Source of the DNA: Ceratotherium simum simum
Taxonomy: Eukaryota > Chordata > Mammalia > Perissodactyla > Rhinocerotidae
Reading direction: 5' to 3'
NCBI RefSeq assembly: GCF_000283155.1
Contig: NW_004454292.1
Coordinates: 194,955 to 258,954 of the forward strand
DNA: 64,000 bases
The notes below the pieces were generated by a model that ran no database searches, was not told the DNA's origin, and saw only the letters and a list, made by a program, of their open reading frames with translations. Position 1 is the stretch's first letter, and every line of letters starts with the position of its first letter. This document shows positions 1 through 11,635 of this stretch, one piece after another. A program made the position numbers and the translations under genes.

Positions 1-107
1 CTGTGCCATGGAGTTTCCGATCCTATTAAAAATAAGTTTGAGAAGGTAAGCAGATAAAGAGACAAAACATTTTCATAGCTTCTAAATAAGATCAAATGAT
101 ATCAGCA

Positions 108-418
108 GGGCCGGCCCTGTGGCTTAGCGGTTAAGTGCGTGCGCTCCGCTACTGGTGGCCTGGGTTCGGATCCCGGGCGCGCACCGACGCACCGCTTCTC
201 CGGCCATGCTGAGGCCGCGTCCCACATACAGCAACTAGAAGGATGTGCAACTACGACATACAACTATCTACTGGGGCTTTGGGAGGAAAAAAAAAAAAGG
301 AGGAGGATTGGCAATAGATGTTAGCTCAGAGCCAGTCTTCCTCAGCAAAAAAAGAGGAGGATTAGCACGGATGTTAGCTCAGGGCTGATCTTCCTCACAA
401 AAAAAATAATAAAAAATA
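108..418 (+). mobile_element. ERE SINE, composite head plus tail
   Basis: A tRNA-derived perissodactyl SINE. It starts GGGCCGGCCC, has an RNA polymerase III B-box-like GGTTCGGATCC, and carries both the 'cagcaactagaaggatgtgcaa' class body and the GTTAGCTCAG / CTTCCTCA tail repeats. It is flanked by a 14-bp duplication, aaatgatatcagca, at 94-107 and 419-432. Confidence 0.95.
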
Positions 419-1098
419 AAATGATATCAGCAAGTGAAAAGAGGTAAAAGAACACTGTGAGCACTATAATATATATATACTTGTAGATATATTTATTTTA
501 AAAAGCCATCAAACTGATAGGGCAATAAATGAGAAAAACATTAGTTAAGACAATTTGAGAGAAAGCATGTGAATCTTATTACTGTTTTAAAAAAACAATC
601 CAAATTTACATTTATAATTTTCTCTTACTTTGCTTTACACAAAATACAATGAATTTTCCTGTACTATGGTCAACAACTCTCAAACTCAGAAGCACTCTAT
701 GTGATGGGTACCTCGCAACTAAGCCTAAAATTTTTAGAAAACCTCTTCTCCCATTACATTGCAGTTAAATTATCATGGAGCTTCACACATGTAGACAAAT
801 TTTAAAAATAGCTGATCATAGATAGTTTTTGTGTTCCCTTAAATTCTGATACAGGAAACAACATTTGTCAACACTGGTGACAATAAGAAAGATCCCTAGA
901 AATTCTTAAATGTCAAAAGATAAGACCTTTTCAATAAAGCTAGGGAGAAAGTTATAGTAAATAAACTTTTGACATCTCTTAAGACTTTAAGAAAGGTCCT
1001 GAATTAAGTGAAATGATGTTACTGTCATACTTCAGTTTAGTTCCAATAACACTGAATCTTACTGACAGAGAGTCACAAAAAACTTACATTTTAGGAAT

Positions 1099-1596
1099 TG
1101 TGGTAGGCAAAATAATGACCCATCCAAAGATGTCCATGTTCTAATCCCTGGAACCCTGTGAATATGATACTTTACATGGCAAAGGGGAATTAAGATAGCA
1201 GATGCAGTTAAGGTTGTTAATCATCCAACCTTAAAATACAGAAATTATCCTGGGTTATCTAGGTGGGCCCAATGTAATAACAAGGGTCCTTAAATGGGGA
1301 AGGCAGAAGAGGAGGTCAGAGTGATGTGAGAAGAACTGGGCCCGCTGTTGGCTGCAAAGACCAAGAAGGCCATGAGCCAAGGAATGTGGGCAGCTTCCAG
1401 AAGCTGGAAAGAACAAGGAAACAAATTCTCCCTCACATCCTCCAGAAGGGAATGCAGCCCTGCCGACACTTTGATTTTAGCTCAGTGAGATCTATTTCAG
1501 ACTTCTCAATTACAAAATTGTAACATAATAAATTTGTGTTGTTTCAAGCCCACTAAAGTTGTGATAATTTGTCACAGCAGCCATAGAAAACTAATA
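1099..1596 (+). mobile_element. MLT1-type (ERVL-MaLR) solo LTR
   Basis: An old non-coding LTR of a non-autonomous MaLR retrotransposon. The recognised phrases are gtgggcccaatgtaa, gccaaggaatg and the AATAAATTTGTGTTGTTTcaagcc 3' region, ending actaata. Polyadenylation would use the AATAAA at the 3' end. A Tigger element has inserted in its last few bases. The subfamily is uncertain, and no internal retroviral genes accompany it. Confidence 0.75.
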
Positions 1597-1908
1597 CAGG
1601 CATACTTTGTTTTTATTGCGCTTCACAGATATTGCATTTTTTACAAGACCGTACACTAGTAAAAAGATTGTAACTTGCTGAAGTCTCAGATGATGGTTGG
1701 AATTTTTTCGCAATATTTTTTCATTAAGGTATGTACATTGTTTTTTTAGACATACTGCTATTGCACACTTAATAGACTATAGTACAGTGTAAACATAACT
1801 TTTACATGCACTGGGAAATAAAAAAATTCGTGTGACTCATTTTATTTCGATATTCGCTTTATTGCCGTGATCTGGAACTGAACCCGCGATATACCTGAGG
1901 TATGCCTG
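1597..1908 (-). mobile_element. Tigger1-like DNA transposon remnant (internally deleted)
   Basis: A 312-bp non-autonomous pogo/Tigger element. Its ends are inverted repeats beginning CAGGCATAC and ending GTATGCCTG, and it is flanked by the TA target duplications at 1595-1596 and 1909-1910. Internal phrases (gggtcttg-side text reversed, attgcgcttc, tattcgctttattg) match the Tigger1 termini. No transposase frame remains. It inserted exactly at the 3' edge of the MLT1 LTR. Confidence 0.85.
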
Positions 1909-2834
1909 TACGGGAATTTTTTTCAAAAGTTTCATAAAACACAAGTAACAGAAGTTAATGCCCTCTCCTGCTTAGACAGTTACATTAGTTGTCAAAGTCC
2001 AGTAGGTTTCAATCCACAAAAAAAAGAAACGATAAATAAAAACTAAGCATCAAGTTAGAAAGGCCAATTTTATTTTATTGGCATATTATTTAAGCATCTG
2101 TACTTTCATCACTAAGGCAGTCAGTATTAATTTGGAAATAAAATAGCATACAATCAACCTATTTCTTCAGGAGACTTAAGACTACAAGCTAAGAGACAAG
2201 CATCAGAAGTGCAGCATCATTTTAATAAATCATGCACACTCATAAAGTACACTATAACATTGAATAAAGGGGAGGATGGAGATATGTGTGGTGGGAGAAA
2301 CAATATTTCTATTGTATAAGGAAAAAAAGAAAGTGAGTTAAAATATATTATGTTAAACACCAAGTTAGGTCAATACACAGCAGAGAAAAAAGCTATTAGC
2401 AAATTTATAAATTTTTCTTCCATTTCTTTCCTGCTCCCAAGGTCAGTCATCTAAGAGCTTCTAGTCAGATTTCATTCTTTATTATTTAGATTTCATGAAG
2501 GAGTGGGGCTGAAAGAGTTTACTAAGTCCCTTAAATATCAATTTATACCATGAAGTACACACACACAGACACACACAATTTTTGTTAATTATGCTTTACC
2601 CTTCAGTATATTAGCTTGAATTTGGTGTTTGTCTATGACTGCTGTTATGAATACATCTATTCACTCTTCAAATTTAAAATGAAAATATTTTTTTCTTATT
2701 TTAATTCCTCCACCTATCCAGTATTAGGAACATCAGACAAAATGAAGATTTGAAATAACTTTTCTATTTGAGACCAGATCAGAGTAAGAGGAAAACTTAG
2801 TATTCCAAAAGCTCCTAATATAATGGGACAAATA

Positions 2835-2990
2835 CGTTTTGCAATCAGATAGACTTGGGCCCAAATCTTATTATACATAATCTTGGGTTAGTTACCTATC
2901 TTCTGCAAGCTTTAGGTTTCTTGAAGAAATTATGTCAATGGGGATACCACTCTCTAAAATATAGAGCTTTTTTAAGCATTAGCTAAAACT
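2835..2990 (+). repeat. MIR SINE fragment
   Basis: Degraded mammalian-wide interspersed repeat. The order 'gcaatcagatagacttgggc ... cttgggttagttacctatct ... caatggggata' follows the MIR core and 3' region. Confidence 0.5.
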
Positions 2991-3571
2991 AAAATTATAT
3001 TGCCTAGCATACGATTGGCATTAAAATGCTCTCTTTTAGAGTAATAAAAATAATGATTAATTATCTTATTTCAATGAAGTTCTAATGTAAAAGTATAAAT
3101 ATTAATTATTCATATAATACTATGCTTTTCAATTAAGCTACTCTTATTTTATCACTACGTGAAAAGACAGTAGCATTGTCATTTACTTCTTTGGAAATAC
3201 TCCTTTTTTAACTATTTCATTCAACACGCGAGGAAGAGTATTTGTATTTCATTTTAAAAGTAAGTGAATTTTCCCACACAGATTTCTGGAATATCTGGAC
3301 AGATGTCAAAGTATGACGAAGGCTTTTAAAACTGACATTGGATATTACCTGTCACAGGCAATTTACAGCTACTACATGTCAGTCTTATGCTTTCTGGCAT
3401 TCAGTGAATTTTTGTCAGTTTTATGCTTTCAGGCATTCAATAGATTTTTTATTGAGCATCTAATGTATTTAAGGCAAGAGATAAGGTAGGTCCAAAGTAC
3501 ATGAACTGGTTTATATACCAGAGAAATACTAGCTTTTATGCTAAGACTTTGGGAAGATTTTTACATATATA

Positions 3572-3650
3572 TTAGGTTGAACCATATGAAAATGTCAATA
3601 TCTGACTTATTTTGAACTAAAAAAAGGCAATTTCATATGGTTCAACCTAA
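3572..3650. mobile_element. 79-bp mariner-like MITE, near-perfect hairpin
   Basis: The ends are 20-bp perfect inverted repeats, ttaggttgaaccatatgaaa at the left and its reverse complement at the right. TA flanks both sides (3570-3571 and 3651-3652), as expected for a Tc1/mariner-type insertion. It has no coding capacity. The short loop means a transcript from either strand would fold into a long hairpin. Confidence 0.85.
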
Positions 3651-4379
3651 TAGACTAGTTAAAAGTAGTTAACTATTAGTAATTAGCACTTTACAATGAC
3701 TTATATTTATATTTCAAATGTACATTTTGCAATTACAAATAAAAATAAATTTTATAATATTTTCAAATTACATATTTTTTATCTTATAAAAATTAACTAT
3801 TTTTGTTTTGCAAGTCATAGTGAGATATTATAATAAACTACATCATACACACAGCTTTCAGAAATAAACCAATCATTATCTTTATTTTTCCATCACATAT
3901 TTATGGCTTACTTTGCATGTGTTAAACATTGTCATATCCAGTGAAAGTACAAAGATTAATCAGTTAGGATGTTACTCTTGAAACTTATAGCTTGATCAAA
4001 GAGATATTGATAATTATTATATGTAACAGAATGTTAAAAGTAGCCAAAGAGAAATTCAAAGGAAGATGGGATCTGTTTCTGCTGAGAGAATCCAGAAAAG
4101 TTTTGTGGGCTGTTAATATATATAAGATTGGAATATGTTAAGATGGGAAGACTAGGGAGAAGGATGCCTGGATAGATGGCCAAGTATTTTCAACCGAGGA
4201 AAAAGTCTGAAAAGACTTGGAGTATTTAAAAAAAGGAAAAAAAGTGCTAGAGGCTAGAAAGAACCTCAAATTTTAATAAATAGCTTGGTTTGTCATCTGA
4301 ATACACGAATAGGAAACATCTCTTCAACATGTCTTACCAAGCCCTCAGAGATTATTCTGAAAACCAATGGTGCTACTTA

Positions 4380-4900
4380 GGGCCATGAAATTTACATTCT
4401 AATGCTGATAACAGATGATAAAGAAATTGATTGAATAATCATAATTTCAGGTAGTGGTAATGCAGTGAAAGGGATAAGGAGAGACGGGGTTGCTATTTTA
4501 CATAGGATAGTAGTGAAAAGTTTGCTGAAGCAGTAGCATCTGAGCAGAGACTGTAATGCAGTGAGAGAAAAAGCTATGAAATTACTTGGGAGAAGAGATA
4601 TCTAGGCAAAGACACAGTAAATGCAAAGGCCCTGAGGTAAGAGCATGGTTGGTATGTTCAAGGCAAAGGAAAGAAGCCAACATAGCTAGAGTGTAATGAG
4701 AGAGAAAGCAAGTGTTTTAGAAGATCAGATCAGAAGGTAGCCAAGGGTAAACAATGTATGAACTTGCACAGTTCTAGTAAGGACTCTGGATTCTGTTCTA
4801 AGTATGCTAGAAAGCCACTGAAGGGTTTTAAAGAGGAGTGTGAAAATATCTGACTTAGCTTTTAAAAGGACAACTCTGGCTATAACATGTACTGGGGTAG
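4380..4900 (-). repeat. L2 LINE 3' fragment
   Basis: Antisense L2 phrases are present: gttgctattttacatagg, gcaaaggccctgaggtaaga, gcatggttggtatgttcaag and agggttttaaagagg. The copy is old and carries no usable frame. Confidence 0.65.
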
Positions 4901-4969
4901 TAATTTTATCAGACAGAATCTAATAACCAGAGTTCTGAAGACGATTGTTTACTACCATACTGAATTAAT

Positions 4970-5430
4970 CATTCCTATTCCTAAATTTGCTCCCCATCAT
5001 TGTGAAGGGCACCAACATTCACCAGTCTGTCCACATAACCAATCTAAGAATCATCTTTGACTCTGCCTTCTTTCTCATATCCAGACACCACATATTTATT
5101 CTACCTAAACAGCTTGACTCTGTCTTCTTTGCTTTCATTGCTGTTACAAGAGGAATGAAGCATGTTTAACCTGGGCAACTACAAAAGCATACTTATACTT
5201 GTTGCCTGTAGACCTGACCCTCTCTGATTAATTCTTCAAGTCTGAGGAAGATAGATGTGAACTTTCTAAACTTTAAATCTGATCATGTGTTTTCTCTGCT
5301 AAATGTCTTTCAGCAGCTCCATATATCTTATAAGATAGAATCTCAACTGCTTAATTTTGTCCAAAGTACTCTAATAATCTGGTTTGTCTTTGATTTATGC
5401 TACACCTCTCACTATACCTTACTCACTCAA
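4970..5430 (+). repeat. L2-type LINE fragment
   Basis: Sense-orientation L2-like text: atcatctttgactctgcctt, aaatctgatcatgtgttttc, ttcagcagctccatat. The short open frames inside it are chance. Confidence 0.55.
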
Positions 5431-5439
5431 AGCTCTAAC

Positions 5440-5600
5440 GGTGGGGAATGGGGAAAAAAAAGTCCTGTTGGAATCACCTGGAGGACTTTTCCAAAATAAA
5501 ATGTGCCTTTCTGGAGATTCAGATTTGTTTCCCAATGAGGGCATGGCCTTTTACTGAAAATGACTGTTACAGTTGAGGATTGTTACTATTAGAAGTGCAT
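5440..5600 (-). repeat. MER20-like DNA transposon fragment
   Basis: The segment ttggaatcacctggaggact, followed by ggagattcagat, resembles the hAT-type MER20 body in reverse. The match is partial, with no clear ends. Confidence 0.35.
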
Positions 5601-6695
5601 TCTACCTACCCTCAGATATGCTGGATAAGAAACAAGAGCTTCTACTACAGCCATACAAAAGTGCTTCCACTTCTTAGAACAAGCCACGCTATTCCAGTTC
5701 CCTACCCCTAGAAAGAAAAGTAATGCCTTCTTGAACTAGAAATTATCCTTCAAATCTTATACTAAGACTTTAATGATTTCTTCTGGCAGTTAAGTGAGTC
5801 TTCCCCACTGTGCTTCTAAAGCAACTCAAACATACCACTATTATATATTGTAATTATTTACATGTGATATCTCCTTTTTAGATAGTGGGTCTCTCAAAAG
5901 CAGAATATTATCTGCTGAGTACCTACTATGTGTAAGGCACTATCTTTATTACAGTCATACTCCAGAGCCCAGTATAATAGCTATCAAACTGTTAAGTCCT
6001 TAATGACTAAATTAAATTAATTAATATCCCACATAACTTCAATTTACAATTTTCCCTAATCTCATAAAGATACACTTTGACCCTCTGAGAGGTTTAAAGA
6101 TGAGAAATGAAAACAGTTAAAATCAAATCCAGATAGAAATAACTGTCAGGCCTACCTCAGAGACTATAGCAACTGTTAATATGCTCTGGACCTCCACTTG
6201 ACCCCTTCTTAAATTAATGAATCTCCTAATTAAAAATAAGAGGCTACTGGAAAATTATCTATTTGTTTTATCAGGCTGCTCACAGCCCTGTTCATTTTAG
6301 AACTGTGGTTATTATAAGTTATCTGTTTGTTTTACTTTTAATATGTCCATAACCCTGTTCAATTTTTTTAGGGGGGGAGGGTATACAGACCACTTCGAGA
6401 ATACGGTGAAACCTATGGCCCACTCATTCATTCACCTTTGAACATACACACTAACGTTTCCTATAACTTCAAAGGGTTCGTGAACATCTCAATCTAATAC
6501 ATCAACCCTAGATTAAAAAACCTTACTCCAGAGGGTGGTAGCTGGCTTAATTTAATTTTAAAACACTCAGCATAATATGGTGCATTCACAGTTCCAAGAA
6601 CATAGTATTTGCCTTAAAAAAAAGTCTAAAATAATATTTGACAAAAATGAAAAATCCTCAAAACTAAAGGTCAATAATAAAAATAACACAAAAAA

Positions 6696-7048
6696 GGGGC
6701 CGGCCCGGTGGCGCAAGCGGTTAAGTGCGCGCGCTCCGCTGCGGCGGCCCGGGGTTCGCTGGTTCGGATCCCGGGCACGCACCGACGCACTGCTTGGTAA
6801 GCCATGCTGTGGCGGCGTCCCATATAAAGTGGAGGAAGATAGGCACCGATGTTAGCCCAGGGCCGTCTTCCTCAGCAAAAAAAAGAGGAGGATTGGCGGA
6901 TGTTAGCTCAGGGCTGATCTCCTCACAAAAAAACAAACAAACAAACAAAGCCCAGGGCCGTCTTCCTCAGCAAAAAAAAGAGGAGGATTGGCGGATGTTA
7001 GCTCAGGGCTGATCTCCTCACAAAAAACAAACAAACAAACAAACAAAC
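6696..7048 (+). mobile_element. ERE SINE (ERE2-like) with tandemly duplicated tail
   Basis: A full-length ERE with head GGGGCCGGCCCGGTGGCGCA, a B-box region at about 6757-6770, and the class body with 'cccatataaagtggaggaag'. The tail unit running from gcccagggcc to the (caaa)n tract occurs twice, at 6855-6949 and 6950-7044, with a period of 95 bp and almost no difference between copies. Confidence 0.92.
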
Positions 7049-7519
7049 TCAGCTTTACCAACTTAAATGCTCCAAGTTAGTGAAATAAAAAGCTATCAAG
7101 TATCATAATATATAAGTAATGTCTCAAGTAGAAACAAATATATTTCTCTCAAAATAAAAAAATTCTTTTGAAATATGGCATATAATCCAATTAATTTTCA
7201 TAATTAAGCTTAAAGAATCTTATTTATAACATACACACTTTTCTCTCTTTTCAGCATCTTCCCAAATTTCATTTGGGTGGGTAGGTAGAGTGCATGGCTC
7301 CAAGCAAAGATTCCCCCTCGCCCCCAAATTCAAATTCTTAAACTAAAAAAAAATACCTAATAACTTTTATTCTGAAACTACTTAAGAAATATCTATTAAA
7401 ATATGGAAGAAACACTGATTTGCAGAGGTAAGAATATTTAAAATAAATGAGAGTAGAAAGGTGGATTTTAAAATAAATTTACCTTTCTAAGACTTTTTGG
7501 AAATTATAAAACTGTAGAA

Positions 7520-7715
7520 CTTTAGATTGGAAAGAACCTTCATGATAATAAGGTTCAGTGGTTCCCAACATTTTCTTTTCCACATTGTACCTCAGAACAA
7601 GGACACATTCTCATTAGCAACAATTGCTCCCCATAACATTGATTTTCAATTAGGAGTTCTATGTCCATACCAGATTCCCCAAGAACCCACAGGTCTAGTC
7701 CAAACAATCACTAAT
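7520..7715. repeat. possible hAT-type DNA transposon fragment
   Basis: Begins with the hAT-terminus-like phrase cagtggttcccaacattttc. No matching opposite end was found, so the assignment is weak. Confidence 0.3.
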
Positions 7716-7724
7716 GATTAAAAC

Positions 7725-7830
7725 TTTTTGTTTTAGAATAATTTTAGATATACAGAAAAGTTGCAAATATGGAGAGTTCCTGTGTACCCTTTACTCATAC
7801 AGCCAAATTTTTTATTGATTGGTCTGGGTA
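7725..7830. repeat. old L1 3'-UTR-like fragment
   Basis: The text ttttagatatacagaaaagt tgcaaatatggagagttcct resembles a repeated motif of ancient L1 3' regions. Orientation and subfamily are not resolved. Confidence 0.35.
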
Positions 7831-8244
7831 GGAATAAGCAATTTTTAAAATATTATTTTAAAAGCCATTTGTTTCCAATTTGTTTTATTGTCGATATTTT
7901 CAAATTTGGAGGCTAAAATGGTCTCCGAAATCATAATACAGTGTTTAAACAGCAAAATCACCAAAAGCACAAAAATGCAAACAAATGTGGTACTAAATAG
8001 ACCAGGAAAAGGACACCTGTTTACAGTATAAGAGCTTAAATAGGAAGGCAGCTGTAAATATGCGTATCAGATGACTCAAATTTTTCACCCCTCTGTGTGA
8101 ATGTCCACAAATGACTGTGAAAGTGTCATGAGTACTGACATTGGAGTTACATATAAATTTTATTGGGTAGGTGAATTCATACACACAAAATCTGTGAATA
8201 ATGAGGATTAACCGTATACACTTACATTTATTTACTGTACTTAC

Positions 8245-8399
8245 CTTTGAAGATCCATTTGAATACATTTGTATCATGTTCTCTGCACCTTGTTTTACTT
8301 TAAGTTCTATATCCAATTGTTTCTGTAAGGCCATCAATCTATTATTGCTAGTGGAACAACGAGGGTCACTACTAGGAGTATCTGGAGTCCTTGGGCAAT
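8245..8399 (-). CDS. PKN2: PKN2 coding exon 3 (end of HR1a linker and start of HR1b)
   Basis: This internal exon of protein kinase N2 is 155 bp long. PKN2 is a Rho/Rac-activated AGC-type serine/threonine kinase acting at the cytoskeleton and cell junctions. On the minus strand the acceptor is ...tttacag at 8400-8401 and the donor is AAG|gtaagt, with GT at 8244-8243. The exon completes the codon split after exon 2 (G + AT = Asp) and then reads [20 protein letters not shown], followed by [20 protein letters not shown] and ending [12 protein letters not shown]. That gives 52 codons and a phase 0 exit. The segment [10 protein letters not shown] opens the HR1b antiparallel coiled coil, and the rest of HR1b must lie in exon 4, left of the window. 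By family numbering from memory these are residues about 117-168. The open frame runs on past the donor into intron, but that tail is not coding. PKN1 and PKN3 are the alternatives; the wording fits PKN2 best. Confidence 0.95.
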
Positions 8400-9489
8400 C
8401 TGTAAATTAAATAGTATGTTAAAATTACTTACAAGGACCAGCTGCTGCTCAAAATTGGAAGTGAATATTTTCAAAGAATAAAGAATTATAAGGTTTGAGA
8501 CAAGCTTGAAGTCACCTAAATGGAATCTCCTTATGCTTACAGATAATACAAGAATTCAAGCCAAGAAAATGCTCAAGGAGAGTTGCAGGACCACCTGCCA
8601 GGGATACTGTAGAAGTGACTGCACTGAGTCTGAAGCTGAATTCGATCACTGTCCAATGCTTTTCCAATACTATTATTTTTAAATTAAATCAAATCAACTA
8701 ACAATTAAACTAAATTCCCTACTATTACTTGATTGGTTAGAGAACAAAGCATATCCAAACATTATACAAATTCCCCTAAAGCAATTCTTTGTAAATAGCA
8801 CTAACGGTGCTTCAAATATAATGCTAACGTTAATTAGTAATAACCTAAGCATATGCATAAAAGCCTTCACATTTTGTTTTCTACTATGAGGCTGTTCAGT
8901 CACAATGGAAAATGTTTCAAGGATATTGATTGACTGATATCACATTGATGGTATGGGGGTGTAGGGAAACCAAAAATTCAAGTCCATGGTTTCTCATAAA
9001 ACACACTGTGGTGTTTCTATTTTAAAACAAAAACTTCAAATGGAACACTCTAATTCTTCTGGGTATTCCATTATTGTTGAAACACTTCTAATGATTCTAC
9101 CACATAACCAAAATTCTTCATATTAAAGTTCATTATTTTGTGTTCTAGCCACACTAGGTCCCTTGCTTACTTGAAGAAAAAAAAAGCTAGAAGGCTAGAG
9201 TACTAGACCTGGTTTAGTTACAAGCAACTTGGTAATCACTGGAAAATTGCCTAAACTGCAAGTTACTTAACCTTTGTACTTCAGAGTTCCCTTCCCTCCT
9301 CTGCAATAAAAGATGGTGTGACTTATTTTAATGAATATGTTTCATGTTTGGTTTTATACTCCTTTAAAAAAGTCCACTAGTTCAAAAACATTTAAACATA
9401 ATTTATTAACTTACAAAAATAAAGATGCTATGCTGCTAGATACTTATGTAAAATAATACTATTTTATCATTTATAAACTATTTTACAAA

Positions 9490-9690
9490 GTGTAAGTTCT
9501 GATCAAAGTGCTTTATAAACTCATTAATCCTCAAAACAGCCTTATGACAACTATTAAACCCATATTACAGAAAAGAAAACTAGGGCACAGAGAGGTTAAG
9601 AAACTTGCCCAAGGTCATACAGGCAGTTCCATTCCAAAGTCTACCTTAATAATTGCTGCGCTATGCTGCTTCTCTGCCATTTAAAAGCCT
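9490..9690 (-). repeat. MIR SINE
   Basis: A clear antisense MIR: cagagaggttaagaaacttg then cccaaggtcatacaggcag, with gctttataaactcattaatc marking the 3' part. Confidence 0.8.
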
Positions 9691-9787
9691 TGTAAACAAT
9701 TATACTAGACTCTGTGTATATGTGCACACTTACATATATAACAGTATTAATTATATACACACACACAAATATGTGTATGTATGCATA

Positions 9788-9890
9788 TTAATCCTTAAAG
9801 TAACCTTCTGAGACAGATATTATCCACATTTACACATCAGGAAACAGGCAAAGTCACACAGTTATTAGCTGGGATTCAAATTCAAGAAAG
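9788..9890 (-). repeat. MIR SINE fragment
   Basis: The sequence acacatcaggaaacaggcaa agtcacacagttattagctg ggattcaaattcaag is the MIR core in antisense orientation. Confidence 0.6.
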
Positions 9891-10036
9891 ATTTCTATTA
9901 TAACTGAATTTCCCAAATTACAAATGCAGCTCCAAAAGCTGATTTCATAAGTGAAATATTCTTATAGAAAACTGACATAAAAGGTACATTAAGTTTTCAG
10001 ATCAGGCTCACAAAGGGACTACTTAACCCACTGCCA

Positions 10037-10318
10037 TGAATGGAATGTTCGTGTCCCCCCAAAATTCATACGTTGAAGCCCTAATGTGACGGTATTTGGA
10101 GGTGAGGTAGTTAGGTCATGAGGGACGTCTCTGTCATATGAGGATACGGCAGGAAGATGCTATCTGCAAACCAGGAAGAGGGCTGTCACCAGAATTCTGA
10201 CTGTGCTGTCTGTCACCTTGATCTTGGAATTCCCAGCATCCAGAACTGAGAAATAAATTTCTGTTGTTTACGCCACCTAGTATATGGTACTTTGTTAGAG
10301 CAGCCCAAACTAAGACAC
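10037..10318 (+). mobile_element. MLT1-type (ERVL-MaLR) solo LTR
   Basis: A non-coding LTR with cccccaaaattcatacgttg, aatgtgacggtatttgga, aggtcatgaggg, aaccaggaagagggctgtca, the AAATAAATTTCTGTTGTTTA polyadenylation region and the terminus ctaagaca. It is shorter than a full MLT1 LTR because of internal deletions. No internal viral genes are present. Confidence 0.85.
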
Positions 10319-10329
10319 ATATATAGTAT

Positions 10330-10555
10330 ACTATAGCGGTTTAGGGTGTCTAGGTTTTAATCTCAGTTTTGGCACTGAGATTCAGTACAAACCATGTAAT
10401 ATGGGGTAAGTTACTTAACAGCTTTGTGCCTCATCTGTTATCGCATCTGAAAATAGCATCAACCTCACAGGATTATTGTGATTAAACAAGTTATGCGTAA
10501 AGAGCTTAGAAAAGGGCATGGTGCATAGTAAATATTCAATAAGCATTAACTAGTA
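10330..10555 (+). repeat. MIR SINE
   Basis: A near full-length MIR: gttacttaacagctttgtgc ctcatctgtta, then aacctcacaggattattgtg attaaacaag, and a 3' end catagtaaatattcaataag. Confidence 0.8.
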
Positions 10556-11262
10556 GTAGTCACCATAGGAAGTGTAAGTATATCTCTGTTGAGTCCATAA
10601 ATGACCTGCACATGATAGCAGTGACTGAACAGTTAAGTCTATTCAGATCTGCGAACAGTTAAGTTTTCTTCCTTTCTTTCTTTTACATAAATGATAGAAG
10701 ACTCGTAGGAATCAAAACCACACAAAATTTGGTATATAAAGTTAATGTATAATAAGCACACTTTTTAAAAAGAACTGGCATGCATTCAGAGTAGAAGGCC
10801 TTCAGTTGGGAAAAGTATGGAAATGTGTTGTTTGTAAAATAGTTGATGGTGTTTAGCCTAAGATGAGAAAGAGAAACGATTCTTGCCTAAACATTTGTCT
10901 ATGAAAGAAGCTGTCCACTTACTATTTTCCCACAGGGCAGAGAATTAAAACCAGTGGGTAGTGAGGGCAAAAATTTTATCACAGGATAAAGAGAAATTCC
11001 TTATATTTTGAGTTATCTAACAATTAAATGGTTTGCCTTGAAATGTAACATAATCTGTTGTCCCTGGAAGCATTTACATAGAAGCTAGATTACAATTTGT
11101 TAAAGATGCCATATAAGAAATACTTGTACACTAAAGCAGGTTGTACTAAGACATTGAAATAGCCATTGATTCTAATAGTCTGTGAATCTGTAATAATATC
11201 TAATATTGTTTTTATGGAAAAGTATGTCCTCAGTTTTAATAAGGATTACAAGAACCTAAGAA

Positions 11263-11465
11263 ATAACACAATAGTTAAGAGTCTAGGCTCTTGAGGTCAG
11301 AATGCCTGGGTAAAAATCTTGTGGCTGCTACTTATTGGTGTGGTCTTGATCATATACTTACTTAACATCTCTATGTTGCAGTTTCCTCAGCCACAAATTG
11401 GGGGTTATCGTGAAGATAAAGGCTGTATAGTGCTTAGGCCAAAGTTTAGGGCTCAATAAAATGAC
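11263..11465 (+). repeat. MIR SINE
   Basis: A near full-length MIR: acaatagttaagagtctagg ctcttgaggtcagaatgcct ggg, then gcagtttcctcagccacaaa ttg, then a gctcaataaa 3' end. Confidence 0.8.
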
Positions 11466-11489
11466 ATGTCAGGGCTCAGTTAAGTAGCT

Positions 11490-11635
11490 GGTATTTATGC
11501 TCATTTAATCATCAAAGGAACTCACAAAGGTTTGTAATATAATCTCATCTTACAAATTAAAAAAACTGAAACTCAGAGAGGTTAAGTAATTTGCAAAGGT
11601 CACAAAAGTGTGTGCCAAGGCAGAAATATAACCTT
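11490..11635 (-). repeat. MIR SINE
   Basis: Antisense MIR core: ctgaaactcagagaggttaa gtaatttgcaaaggtcac. It sits head to head with the preceding plus-strand MIR, so the two form a loose inverted pair. Confidence 0.75.

Larger units (their letters stand above)
1..8244 (-). other. PKN2: PKN2 intron 3, 5' part (partial)
   Basis: This is intronic sequence downstream of the exon 3 donor on the minus strand. The next coding exon, which should begin with the HR1b residues DRKLHG, was not found here, so the intron exceeds 8.2 kb. Separate entries give the repeats. Stretches where I see nothing beyond AT-rich intron: 433-1098, 1911-2834, 2991-3571, 3653-4379, 5640-6695, 7049-7519 and 7840-8244. Confidence 0.8.

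Noticed and set aside
108..180. tRNA-like gene heads with B-box GGTTCGGATCC, here and in other EREs
   Set aside because: These are the tRNA-derived 5' parts of SINEs. They lack a proper acceptor stem and are followed by SINE bodies and A tails.
6567..7012. Overlapping open frames of 71-95 codons on both strands
   Set aside because: They run through the GC-rich ERE head and its tails and match frames in the other EREs. No family signature.
7993..8244. Long extension of the exon 3 frame (VSTVNKCKC...)
   Set aside because: It lies past a consensus gtaagt donor and has no similarity to PKN2, so it is intronic.
10037..10318. Possible endogenous retrovirus
   Set aside because: Only an isolated MaLR LTR is present. 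No gag, pol or env sequence lies next to it.
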